Below are positions 44,702 through 53,045 of a stretch of 64,000 nt of DNA, in pieces. The position numbers and the translations under genes were made by a program. The notes beneath the pieces are model-generated. The model saw nothing but the letters and a program-made list of their open reading frames with translations, was not told where the DNA came from and ran no database searches. Numbering within the stretch: position 1 is the first letter of the stretch; each line of letters opens with the position of its first letter. The DNA is from Myroides sp. JBRI-B21084 (lineage in GTDB: Bacteria > Bacteroidota > Bacteroidia > Flavobacteriales > Flavobacteriaceae): contig NZ_CP120653.1 of NCBI RefSeq assembly GCF_030545015.1, positions 1,984,001-2,048,000 on the forward strand, read 5' to 3'.

Positions 44702-44759
44702 CCACTTCACACGTTTGGTAAAACTAAATTTTATAAAAAAATATTTAAAATTATAGTGC

Positions 44760-44767
44760 TATTTTTG
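44760..44767 (+). promoter_or_regulatory. Putative -7 element for holB
   Basis: TATTTTTG lies only 4 bp before the holB start, implying a leaderless or nearly leaderless transcript if it is used. Confidence 0.4.
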
Positions 44768-44771
44768 TAAT

Positions 44772-45920
44772 ATGAAATTTTCCGAAATCGTAGGTCAAAA
44801 CCATTTAAAAAATCATTTAACAAATAGCGTACAAAAAGGGCGCATACCGCATGCACAACTTTTTATAGGTCCAGAAGGTAGCGGTACTTTACCTATGGCG
44901 TTAGCTTATGCGCAATACATTATTTGCAGTAATACCGGAAACGAAAACCAAGGTGGTTCAACCGCTTGTAACCTAAAATTTAATACACTGCAACACCCCG
45001 ATTTGCATTTTGTATATCCTGTTGCATCTACAAGTAGCGTTAAAGACAAGCCTGTAAGCGATGATTTTATTAGTATTTGGTACGATTTTATCAATCAAAA
45101 TAAATATGCTACTGTAAACGATTGGTATGAAAATGTTGGTATAGGCAATAAGCAAGGAAATATTTCGGTTCATGAGTCATCAAATATCCTAAAAAAATTA
45201 GCATTAAAATCGTACGAAGGCGGCTATAAAGTAATGATTATTTGGATGGCCGAACGGATGAATATAGAAGCGTCGAATAAAATTTTAAAAATTTTAGAAG
45301 AACCCAACGATAAAAACGTATTTATTTTAATAGCCGAAGACGAAAAAGCTTTATTACCTACTATTGTATCGCGTTGCCAAACTTTACATTTTAATCCTTT
45401 AACCGAACAAGAAATTTACCAAGCATTGGTTGATAATGAAAATTGCGACGAGGCCGATGCGTACAGCATAGCAAAAGAAGCGCAAGGTAATTACAACAAA
45501 GCTTTAAAATTGCGATACAATATTGTAAACGATTATCCGTTTGATGAATGGTTTGTAACTTGGGTTCGCGCTGCATTTAGGGCTAATAAAAATGCCCGTG
45601 TAGTGAATGAATTAATAAAATGGAGCGATGAAATTTCGGCCATTGGGCGTGAAAAACAAAAACTTTTTTTAAACCATTGTATGGAATTGTTTAGGCAAGC
45701 ATTAATGTTAAATTACAACGCACCTAATTTGGTTTACATGCACCCAAAAGTTGAAGGTTTTAAACTGCAAAACTTTGCTCCTTTTGTAAATGAAAACAAT
45801 ATTTTAGATATTTTTACCGAAATTGAAGAGGCTATTTTTCATATTGAACGCAATGGTAACCCTAAAGTAATTTTTACCGATTTATCAATTAAACTTACTC
45901 GTTTAATGCACAAAAAATAA
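44772..45920 (+). CDS. holB: DNA polymerase III subunit delta'
   Basis: Delta-prime is the stator of the clamp loader. The 382-residue protein starts IVGQNHLKNHLTNSVQKGRIPHAQLFIGPEG, as in the family. The P-loop reads GPEGSGTL, lacking the Lys needed for ATP binding, as expected for delta-prime, which does not hydrolyse ATP. The SRC motif (IVSRCQTL) is present near residue 200. Only one Cys remains in the zinc-module region. The C-terminal collar domain follows. Confidence 0.9.
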   Translation: MKFSEIVGQNHLKNHLTNSVQKGRIPHAQLFIGPEGSGTLPMALAYAQYIICSNTGNENQGGSTACNLKFNTLQHPDLHFVYPVASTSSVKDKPVSDDFISIWYDFINQNKYATVNDWYENVGIGNKQGNISVHESSNILKKLALKSYEGGYKVMIIWMAERMNIEASNKILKILEEPNDKNVFILIAEDEKALLPTIVSRCQTLHFNPLTEQEIYQALVDNENCDEADAYSIAKEAQGNYNKALKLRYNIVNDYPFDEWFVTWVRAAFRANKNARVVNELIKWSDEISAIGREKQKLFLNHCMELFRQALMLNYNAPNLVYMHPKVEGFKLQNFAPFVNENNILDIFTEIEEAIFHIERNGNPKVIFTDLSIKLTRLMHKK

Positions 45921-45922
45921 GT

Positions 45923-48715
45923 TTAACTACCAAACTTTTTTACTTTAATGTTTTTTTGTTGCACTTGAATTACAAATTCGGGTACATTAGTAATTTTGCC
46001 TGATTGTATTTTAACAGGTTGATTTTGGTTGTTACAAAAGGTATTATCGGGTAAAGATTTTGCATCAATTTTTATTTCGTATGTACCAGTAGGTAAAAAA
46101 GCTATAAACAAACCCTCGTCGTTTGTAGCAACACGCTGTACAAACTGTCCGTTTTTTGTAATATTAAATACAATTCCACCCGTTTTAAAATCAAAATTTT
46201 TCACTAATTTTTCATCGTAGCTATAGCTAATTTTTCCTTTAAGAGTACCGTTTTGGTGCAATGGTAGTGCAATGGTAGTGGTGTAGCTGTTTATATCAAC
46301 ACTAAAAGCATCGGTAAACCATCCACTTTGTACTATTGGTTGAATTTGATAAGTTCCAAACGGTATTTTTTTATACAAAATTTCGCCTTTTTCATCTGTT
46401 TTAAAAGTTGTTTTATCAACAGTAACAAAAACATCGGGAGCAATTTCATCGTTTTCATCAAGTATGTTGTTGCTGTTTTTGTCGTAAAATACAATTGTTT
46501 GTAAAGTTCCTTTTTTACCTGCCGATGCTGCTTTACCGCCTAATTGCGCATTTAAACCAGCTTCAATTAAAAACATGTGATTTGTTTGTAAAAATGTGGT
46601 GTTGCTGTTTTTAAACCACGAGGTGTTTAAAAAAAATCGGTAATTAGTTGCAGACGTGTAACTTGTATTTAAAAAGGCCGATGGTGTTTTGCCCGAAATG
46701 AAATCGCTAATAAACGAAGCACCGCTGCGAATTAATAATTTGTTTTCAAAAAACTTTTGGTCTGAAGTAACAGTTACGGTTAAGCGTTTAAAATCGCTTT
46801 GGTTTTTATTTGCTACCAATAAAGAGGTGTATTCAGAAATAAAAAAGCTTCCGTATTGATAAGCAGCACCAGCATTAAAACCCTTAAAACTGTAAATAGA
46901 ATTTATTTTAAAATGTGGATACGCTTTTGCCGACAAGCTTGTTTTTCCTAATCCTTCTTCAACAGCTAAAATTACAGAATGCTTTAAATTTTTGCTTTGC
47001 CAATTAAAGTTATTGGTTAAACGTACAGCTTGTATATTAAGTAGGCCGTTAGCTACAATCCAATTAAAATTATTGCCACTTTCTTTATAGTATTGTAAAC
47101 CAAGAGTTTTGCCAACAAATTTTAGTTTTGGGAAACTAATTCCGCTATCAACACGCAAATTGGTTGTTTTTAAATTTAATAAATAAGTAAGCGAATTTGG
47201 GTTGTATTCAGAATAGTTAAAGTTGGTAAACCAAAGTTTATCGCGTTTTAGATTTTTTAAAATGTTTTGTTGAAATTGAATAACTCCACGACGATTTCCC
47301 GGAAAATAACTACTGCTTATGTAATAGTTACCGTTTAATCTAAAGTTGTTAATTTCGCCATTATATTGTGTTTCAATAGCAAACGATGGTTTGTAGGTTG
47401 CTAATTTTTCGTAAAAGCTGTATCCGCCATGCGCTTTTAAACGTAAATTCCATTTGTTGTTGTAAAGTTTTGTTTTTTCAAAACCAAGCATTTGGTGGGT
47501 AACGTTTTCATATACATCTTTCTTAAAAACATAATTAATATTTTTTTGGTTTGTAGCATTATTTATGCCTAAAGTTGCAATACCAAACATTCCATAACTA
47601 CGTTTAAGAAAGGTATTGGGTTCAATTAAATTATAATTTTCATCGATAAATCCTACCTGAAAACGGTTGCTTAAATTATTGGTTAGTAATTCGTATTGTA
47701 TCCCTCTACCAAATAAAGGTAATTCTAAAGGCTGATTTAAATTACCAATTTTTATATCTTGATTTTCTAAATGATATTCTAAAAATGTGTTGCTAATTAA
47801 TGGTACGTTTTGATTTTCGGTTTGATAAATATTTGTGTTAAGTGTAACGTATCCAGCGGGTAAATCAATATCGCCCGAACCTAATAATTGATAAACATTA
47901 GAATTGTTGCCGTTGGTTTTAAAACTTGTTGTTATGCTGTTTTTTTGGTGATATACCGCGTTTGCTGTACTTAAAATATCTTCGTATTGTTTTACCGATG
48001 ATACATTTTGTACAACTATTGATACGTTGCCAAATAATAACTTTTCGGTGCTGCGCATAGCCGCTACATTTACAACAAATTGCGATTGCTCTAAAAGCTG
48101 TTTGGTAGGTTTAATTTTGTAGGTAAAAACGGTATCTTTATGAATGTTAACTTTTGCCGTTTGTTCAAAAAAGTTGTTTTCACTGGTTAATTTTGGAATA
48201 CTAAAAACAACAAATACCTGCTGAGGTTTGTTTCCTAAATTACTTACTTGCACTTTTACAGCTAACGAATCGTTTACGTTTGTTAAATAAATATTTGGCA
48301 AAACAGCTTGCAAACTCATTGCATTATTTTCTTCAACAACCTCTTCAATAATTTTGGTAGCTATAATTTCATTTACCTTGTTGTAAAGGTTTATAATGAT
48401 TTCTGATTTTCCTGCTACAATTTCTTTTCCTTTTAAAATTTTTAAAGGAATAAATAGTTGTTCGTTTGCTTTAAGTTGTATTTTAATTTCGCTACCCGTA
48501 ATGTTTTTGAATCCTTTTGGAGTTTGAATTTTTAAAGTTCCCTCAAAATTATTTTCTGTATGGTTTTTTAGCGCAATAGTTTGATCTATTAAATGTTTAT
48601 AAGCAGCATTATTTGTTTCAATATTCATATCAATATTGTTTTGAGCCTGCAATTGAATGGGTGCAGCCACAAAACAAAAAAATAGAATAATTAAAATTTT
48701 AAATAATTGATGCAT
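45923..48715 (-). CDS. Large outer-membrane barrel protein, candidate pilus usher
   Basis: The 930-residue protein has a signal peptide ending near LQAQ (residue 25), an N-terminal region of Ig-like strands (about 28-240), a long stretch of alternating amphipathic strands with Asn/Tyr-rich turns typical of an outer-membrane barrel (about 250-725), and a C-terminal part with two small beta-sandwich units: IVFYDKNSNNILDENDE with a Ca-loop-like Asp/Asn pattern, and one with GLFIAFLPTGTYEIKI. It lies last in a run of two pilin-like genes, a PapD-like chaperone and a tip-like protein, where CS1-type loci carry the usher. A classical plug domain is not obvious. The usher role is inferred from context. 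Confidence 0.65.
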   Translation of the reverse strand: MHQLFKILIILFFCFVAAPIQLQAQNNIDMNIETNNAAYKHLIDQTIALKNHTENNFEGTLKIQTPKGFKNITGSEIKIQLKANEQLFIPLKILKGKEIVAGKSEIIINLYNKVNEIIATKIIEEVVEENNAMSLQAVLPNIYLTNVNDSLAVKVQVSNLGNKPQQVFVVFSIPKLTSENNFFEQTAKVNIHKDTVFTYKIKPTKQLLEQSQFVVNVAAMRSTEKLLFGNVSIVVQNVSSVKQYEDILSTANAVYHQKNSITTSFKTNGNNSNVYQLLGSGDIDLPAGYVTLNTNIYQTENQNVPLISNTFLEYHLENQDIKIGNLNQPLELPLFGRGIQYELLTNNLSNRFQVGFIDENYNLIEPNTFLKRSYGMFGIATLGINNATNQKNINYVFKKDVYENVTHQMLGFEKTKLYNNKWNLRLKAHGGYSFYEKLATYKPSFAIETQYNGEINNFRLNGNYYISSSYFPGNRRGVIQFQQNILKNLKRDKLWFTNFNYSEYNPNSLTYLLNLKTTNLRVDSGISFPKLKFVGKTLGLQYYKESGNNFNWIVANGLLNIQAVRLTNNFNWQSKNLKHSVILAVEEGLGKTSLSAKAYPHFKINSIYSFKGFNAGAAYQYGSFFISEYTSLLVANKNQSDFKRLTVTVTSDQKFFENKLLIRSGASFISDFISGKTPSAFLNTSYTSATNYRFFLNTSWFKNSNTTFLQTNHMFLIEAGLNAQLGGKAASAGKKGTLQTIVFYDKNSNNILDENDEIAPDVFVTVDKTTFKTDEKGEILYKKIPFGTYQIQPIVQSGWFTDAFSVDINSYTTTIALPLHQNGTLKGKISYSYDEKLVKNFDFKTGGIVFNITKNGQFVQRVATNDEGLFIAFLPTGTYEIKIDAKSLPDNTFCNNQNQPVKIQSGKITNVPEFVIQVQQKNIKVKKFGS

Positions 48716-48727
48716 TTATAAATAGTG

Positions 48728-49753
48728 TTACTGCGGTAAAATCTCGTATTGTAACGTGGTTGTGTATTGGTCGGGTTTTGCGTTTATTAAGTTTATATCA
48801 TCGGCTTGGGTAGCATATACAATATTAAAGTTCACTTGCGTTCCTTGAGTGGTTCCGCCCGAAGCAATTTTTTGTGAAACATTACTTAAATTAACCGGAA
48901 ATATGTTTGCTGAATTTGGTGTAACGGGCACAACATTTAATTTAATGGTGCTTAATGGAAGGGTATTACCTATTGCCGATGAAAAATACGGATGCAACGA
49001 TACAACCTTAATTTGATAGTTTGTGTTTGAAGAAACCATTAAGGCATTTGGATATGTAACGCTGGCTCCTTGTATATAATCTTCTTTGGTTTTAAGTTCT
49101 AAAAGGCCATTTACAGCGTTTGATGCTATTTTTATACTTAATTGATTTTCTGGTGTTGGTGGTGTGCCGCTTAAGGTAGCTATTTGTAATTTGTAGTATT
49201 TTTCTTGAATACCTAAAATGGTGTTATTTTGGTTGTAAAAAACAAATTCTAAAACCATTGTAAATTCAGACCAAGTTGTGAATTGTGATAAGTACGCACC
49301 GCCTTCTACTTTTAAATCAAAAGGAATGTGTAAGTTGTAATAGGGATTACCACCTGCTGCGTTATTGTATAAACCTGCTTGTGATTGTGGAACTAAAAAA
49401 ACTTCTTGACCTTGTTTTAAAAAGGTTTGTAACGGCATACCAATTTGTGCAATTGTAGGCACATTGTTAGGGTTAAATTTACCATAAGTTGTAGTAGGTA
49501 TTAAACTTATTTTATCGGCAGGAAAAATTTGCGTTCCATTGCTTATTGGTTGTTTAACCCGTACAGAAACCCGCCAAGTAGGTAAACTTAAACTTCCGTT
49601 TCCATCAATCCATACTTTGTAGGCGTTTGATTTTGTAATGCCACTGTATGAATCGATACTTGCATAATTGTTACTGTCAACATTTAAATTTTGGGTTGAA
49701 CCAACTAAGCAGTTTAAAAGAAAAATGATGCTATAAAAAAACTTATTATTCAT
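48728..49753 (-). CDS. Two-domain secreted protein, candidate pilus tip adhesin
   Basis: After a signal peptide (FFYSIIFLLNCLVGSTQ) the 341-residue protein splits into two beta-rich halves: about 20-195 (KVWIDGNGSLSLPTWRVSVR; MVLEFVFYNQNN) and about 205-341 (LSIKIASNAVNGLLELKTKE; TTLQYEILPQ at the C-terminus). Two domains at roughly double pilin size fit the tip adhesin of a chaperone-usher pilus (as CooD or CfaE). I moved the start from 49798 to MNNKFF at 49753, which overlaps the chaperone gene by 8 bp and begins the signal peptide. Adhesin activity is inference. Confidence 0.6.
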   Translation of the reverse strand: MNNKFFYSIIFLLNCLVGSTQNLNVDSNNYASIDSYSGITKSNAYKVWIDGNGSLSLPTWRVSVRVKQPISNGTQIFPADKISLIPTTTYGKFNPNNVPTIAQIGMPLQTFLKQGQEVFLVPQSQAGLYNNAAGGNPYYNLHIPFDLKVEGGAYLSQFTTWSEFTMVLEFVFYNQNNTILGIQEKYYKLQIATLSGTPPTPENQLSIKIASNAVNGLLELKTKEDYIQGASVTYPNALMVSSNTNYQIKVVSLHPYFSSAIGNTLPLSTIKLNVVPVTPNSANIFPVNLSNVSQKIASGGTTQGTQVNFNIVYATQADDINLINAKPDQYTTTLQYEILPQ

Positions 49754-50543
49754 TTGTAAAAGATAATTCGCCCATTTCAATAGTGTTTTCATCGCCATAA
49801 TCCATTAAAATAGCAGCTGTATATTTGGCTTTCTCTAAATTTTCAGGTAGATCTATATACATTTTGCGTACATCGTTGGGCATGCTATAAAATACAATAT
49901 GATCTAAAACGGTTTTCTTTCCTGTTAAGGTATTTAACAACTCGGGATACACAATACCATCGGCCCAAATATTTCCATTGTTTTTAAAAAGTAGTTCTAT
50001 TTTGTTGCGTTTCTTATCAAACAAAATATTTTCAATTTCTAATTTTCTGTTTTTAGGTTGACTGGTTCTATGAAATAATTTAATGCCCGATCGTACACTT
50101 ACTTTAATATTGGCCCCTTTATTATCAACATCGTCAATAGGATTCATTTGTGTAACATACAACATACCAGTATGTACAGGAACTTCACCTGTAAAAGTAT
50201 TTGGTACTGTTATGGTAACTTCAATTTCTTTACTTTCGCCTGGTTTTAATGAAAAGTAACTGTCTTTTTTATTAATAGTAACCCAACTTGCACATGATGT
50301 AGCTAAGCTATCGGCCGGATACATCACATTTTCTCCTAATTCATTATATTGCCAATCGCCTAAACTTACAGCTAAATCCATAGTGTGAGCGGCACTTACA
50401 TTAGTAACCATTATTTTTTGACGGTTACTTTGCCCAGCATTCGATTCAAAATACAAACGCGGAGGTGAAACCGAAACCCCCGTTTGTGCTGTACTTAAAA
50501 AACTGCTTAAAATTGTAACCAAAAAAAGAAAGAATGTTCTCAT
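49746..50543 (-). CDS. PapD-like periplasmic pilus chaperone
   Basis: The 265-residue protein has a signal peptide (residues 1-19) and two Ig-like domains. The first begins SVSPPRLYFE with Arg29 at the position of the conserved PapD Arg, and KIMVTNVSAA matches the next strand. The interdomain strand reads VSVRSGIKLFHRT, closely matching the chaperone G1 motif I-K-L-F-Y-R-P, so Lys155 corresponds to the second subunit-anchoring residue. Such chaperones fold pilins by donor-strand complementation. It follows the second pilin-like gene after a terminator hairpin and overlaps the tip-like gene. Confidence 0.8.
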   Translation of the reverse strand: MRTFFLFLVTILSSFLSTAQTGVSVSPPRLYFESNAGQSNRQKIMVTNVSAAHTMDLAVSLGDWQYNELGENVMYPADSLATSCASWVTINKKDSYFSLKPGESKEIEVTITVPNTFTGEVPVHTGMLYVTQMNPIDDVDNKGANIKVSVRSGIKLFHRTSQPKNRKLEIENILFDKKRNKIELLFKNNGNIWADGIVYPELLNTLTGKKTVLDHIVFYSMPNDVRKMYIDLPENLEKAKYTAAILMDYGDENTIEMGELSFTNE

Positions 50544-50565
50544 AAATCAAGCGGGTATAATTTAA

Positions 50566-50606
50566 AAAAAGTGCTACACTACAAAATGCAACACTTTTTC
50601 ATTATA
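50566..50606 (-). terminator. Internal terminator between pilin-like and chaperone genes
   Basis: On the minus strand AAAAAGTG (50592-50599) pairs with CACTTTTT (50566-50573) and is followed by T-residues. The stem is short, so termination is probably partial, letting some transcripts continue into the chaperone, tip and usher genes. Confidence 0.5.
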
Positions 50607-50620
50607 AAATACGAATATAA

Positions 50621-51166
50621 TTATTTTGCGTAAATGGTGTAAGTTACCGTTGTAGAAAAAATAGTTGGAGTTTGGTTAGCAACGTATTTATCTAAATAAG
50701 CATCGGTACCTGCAGCTTTGTATTCAATATCAATATTTTTGTCTCTTGCCCCTTTTGTAGATGAAACTAGTACACCTTCGGTTGTAGATAAAGATACAGC
50801 TGATTTGTAATCTGCATTACTTAACGCTTTTTGTGTTCCTTGTGTAGCTACAATTTGTATGGTTGATGCGTCAATGTTTCCGTTAGGTCCTGCTGTTCCA
50901 GCATTTGCTAATTCTGCAGCGCTTGATTTTACTTTAACTTCAAAACCACCTGTACTAAAAATATTTAAATGGTTTTCTTGTTTTGCAGAAACACCATCGT
51001 TATAATGATCAGTTGTAGTATAATCTAAATTAACTGTTTTTTGTTGTGGATTAACTACTAAAGTTTGAATAGGGTTTAAACGCACGTTTAATGTTACATT
51101 GTCTGTTTGCGCTTGTGTTGTGATACCCATTAACATTACTAAAGATGCAATTACTAATTTTTTCAT
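50621..51166 (-). CDS. Pilin-like secreted subunit (likely major)
   Basis: The 181-residue protein has a signal peptide cleaved after TTQAQ. The mature N-terminus NVTLNVRLNPIQTLVV alternates hydrophobic residues and has an N-P turn, like the donor strand of CS1/CFA-I pilins (compare ITVTASVDPVIDLL). The body has FSTGGFEVKVKSSA and ends in TIFSTTVTYTIYAK, the C-terminal strand. It shares this plan with the product of 51386-51907. It has its own promoter and a terminator behind it, as expected for the most abundant subunit. The name DUF4402-like is possible but uncertain. Confidence 0.7.
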   Translation of the reverse strand: MKKLVIASLVMLMGITTQAQTDNVTLNVRLNPIQTLVVNPQQKTVNLDYTTTDHYNDGVSAKQENHLNIFSTGGFEVKVKSSAAELANAGTAGPNGNIDASTIQIVATQGTQKALSNADYKSAVSLSTTEGVLVSSTKGARDKNIDIEYKAAGTDAYLDKYVANQTPTIFSTTVTYTIYAK

Positions 51167-51215
51167 TTTTTTCTTAATTATTTGTTTGTTGTTTACTTTT
51201 TTTTATTATATTTGA

Positions 51216-51233
51216 TAGTTGAATATTTAACTA
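51216..51233. promoter_or_regulatory. Palindrome in the leader of the pilin-like gene
   Basis: TAGTTGAATATTTAACTA is an 18-bp palindrome with one mismatched pair. It lies downstream of the putative transcription start, so it could be an operator or an RNA hairpin. An AraC-type regulator is encoded upstream. Confidence 0.4.
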
Positions 51234-51250
51234 CCTTTTAAATTCGGATA

Positions 51251-51258
51251 CAAAAGTA
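51251..51258 (-). promoter_or_regulatory. Putative -7 element for the second pilin-like gene
   Basis: Reads TACTTTTG on the minus strand, 84 bp before the start codon. No clear -33 TTG. Confidence 0.5.
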
Positions 51259-51385
51259 ATACATAACATAAACATGTTACTTATTAAAAAGTTCAAAAAA
51301 CTTGTTATTTTTTACCGAGTTATAAACCCAAAATTTACTTTAAGTTTTATTTGAATTTACATTAATGCAGCAAAAGCGCCTGCTT

Positions 51386-51907
51386 TTATTGCGCTATTAT
51401 TGTATATAGAAGTGTGTACGTAAAATGTGTAGATGAATTGTTGGCAGTAGTGTTATTAAAAAAAACATCGTTTCCAGCGCCTTTGTAACTAATAGACACA
51501 TTTTTGTTAATTGCCCCTTTTGTTGCAGATATAATGGGCTGTTCAGTTTCTGAAATAATCTTTTCACTGTAAATAACCGTTCCATTTTGTAAAGGGTTGC
51601 TGCCTAATGTAGGTTCAATACTAATGTTTTTTAAGGCAGATTGATTTGTAGATGAAGCTAACGCATTTACTTTTACCTGAAAACCACCAGTACTATATAT
51701 GGTTAAATGGTCTTTTTGAAGCGAGACGACTCCGTTTTCGTAATCGTTAAGTGTTGAATAGTTTAAGTTAACTTCTTTTTGAGATGGATTTATTACTAAT
51801 GTTTGTATAGGGTATAAGTTTACATTTAAAGTAACTTGGTTTTGTGCAACCAATTTGTTGCAAAATAAAAGAACCGCTGTTGCAAAAAGTGTAATTTTAA
51901 ATGACAT
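51386..51907 (-). CDS. Pilin-like secreted subunit (paralogue)
   Basis: The 173-residue protein has a signal peptide ending LVAQ and a mature N-terminus QVTLNVNLYPIQTLVI that closely parallels its downstream paralogue, with YSTGGFQVKVNAL in the middle and a final strand HFTYTLLYTIIAQ. Insertions and substitutions between the two are concentrated in the central part, as expected for pilin subunits under antigenic or structural divergence. It may be a minor or initiator subunit. It lies between the AraC-type regulator and the main pilin gene. Confidence 0.65.
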   Translation of the reverse strand: MSFKITLFATAVLLFCNKLVAQNQVTLNVNLYPIQTLVINPSQKEVNLNYSTLNDYENGVVSLQKDHLTIYSTGGFQVKVNALASSTNQSALKNISIEPTLGSNPLQNGTVIYSEKIISETEQPIISATKGAINKNVSISYKGAGNDVFFNNTTANNSSTHFTYTLLYTIIAQ

Positions 51908-51956
51908 GTATCTTTAAATAAATCCTTGTTAATAAAGGAATAGTTAAAAATACAAA

Positions 51957-52009
51957 AAAATAAGTTTAAAAAAGGTAATTTTAATATCAACTTTTTTTAA
52001 ACTTATTTT
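51957..52009 (-). terminator. Long hairpin between regulator and pilin genes
   Basis: A 17-bp stem (AAAATAAGTTTAAAAAA and complement, loop 19) followed by a T-run on the minus strand should end the AraC-gene transcript and separate it from the pilin genes. Confidence 0.7.
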
Positions 52010-52025
52010 AAATTTTTATAATATG

Positions 52026-52895
52026 TTAAGAAATTGTGATGAGATCTTCTCTTAAAGCCCGTGGACTTTTTAAAGTGTGCTTTTTTATAAAGGTACTAAA
52101 ATTTGCTTCGTCGTTAAAACCTAATTTATAAGCAATTTCTGCCACAGTTAAATGCGTATGCTTTAACATGCGAATGCTTTCGTTTACCATTTTATCAATA
52201 ATTACTTGCTTGGCACTTTTACCTAATACCGATTCGGTCATATCGCTCAAGCGGCGTGGAGTAATATTAAGTAAATCAGCATAAAAACTAACTTGTTTCT
52301 CGTTCTGATAGTTTTTCTGTAATAAAACTCTAAATCTGTTTACGGTGTCTAAGTAAGTAAATTTACGGGTGTCGTTTTCTATACATGCACTTTCATCCAC
52401 ATAAAATAGTCCGTCTAATAAAATAGCTTCAATGCAGTTATGTGCTACTGATATATACAAACCGTTGTTATTTTTGGTTTTATATAGTGCCAATCTATCA
52501 ATAATTAGTTTTATAATTTCATCGATAGGGATTGATCCCATTGTACTAACAATTTTAGACTGTGGGTCGTAAAATAAATTTGAGTTTAACAATAATGAAT
52601 CATGAGCCGATTTTTCAAAAAAAGCATCGGTGAATGCTAAAATATATACAGCACCATCATTTGCACAATTTTTATCGCAAACCACTTTTTTTTCTGGCGC
52701 AATAAAAGTTAAGCTTCCTTTTTTAAGGTTATAGGTTACATTTTCAACTACGAAAACGGTATCTACAGTTGCAATAAAAATACAATAATACTCTAAGGTG
52801 CAAAATGCGTGGTTGTTGTTGTTGCGTTCTATTAATTTGTTAAGCGGGTTAACACTAAAGCCATTTACGCTTAGTTCATTTGTTACTTTATACAT
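52026..52895 (-). CDS. AraC family transcriptional regulator
   Basis: The 289-residue protein has an N-terminal effector-like beta-domain (residues 1-150, with a NVTYNLKKGSLTFIAP cupin-like hairpin) and a C-terminal pair of helix-turn-helix units (about 195-285: YADLLNITPRRLSDMTESVLGK, then VAEIAYKLGFNDEANFSTFIKKH, the AraC signature). AraC proteins often control adhesin and pilus genes in other phyla. Its position directly upstream of the pilin-like genes, on the same strand, makes it a candidate regulator of them. The effector is unknown. Confidence 0.92.
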   Translation of the reverse strand: MYKVTNELSVNGFSVNPLNKLIERNNNNHAFCTLEYYCIFIATVDTVFVVENVTYNLKKGSLTFIAPEKKVVCDKNCANDGAVYILAFTDAFFEKSAHDSLLLNSNLFYDPQSKIVSTMGSIPIDEIIKLIIDRLALYKTKNNNGLYISVAHNCIEAILLDGLFYVDESACIENDTRKFTYLDTVNRFRVLLQKNYQNEKQVSFYADLLNITPRRLSDMTESVLGKSAKQVIIDKMVNESIRMLKHTHLTVAEIAYKLGFNDEANFSTFIKKHTLKSPRALREDLITIS

Positions 52896-53045
52896 TACTT
52901 TTGGTTATTAAAAATGTAGGTTTTTCATAAATATCCAATAAATATATTGTATTAACCCTTAATAAACAAGCAACATAAATGTGTTGTTGCGAAAATTAAC
53001 ATATAATTTACAAAAAAAACATGTTTTGTGTATAAATTGAATTTT

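Larger units (their letters stand above)
51167..51385. other. 219-bp intergenic region between the two pilin-like genes
   Basis: It holds, on the minus strand, a -7 element (51251-51258), an untranslated leader of about 75 nt, and the near-perfect palindrome at 51216-51233. The remainder is AT-rich with no ORF. A poly-A/T tract lies just before the second pilin start. Confidence 0.6.

Noticed and set aside
51207..51214. TATATTTG on the plus strand as a promoter
   Set aside because: It points toward the 3' end of a minus-strand gene with no plus-strand gene downstream.
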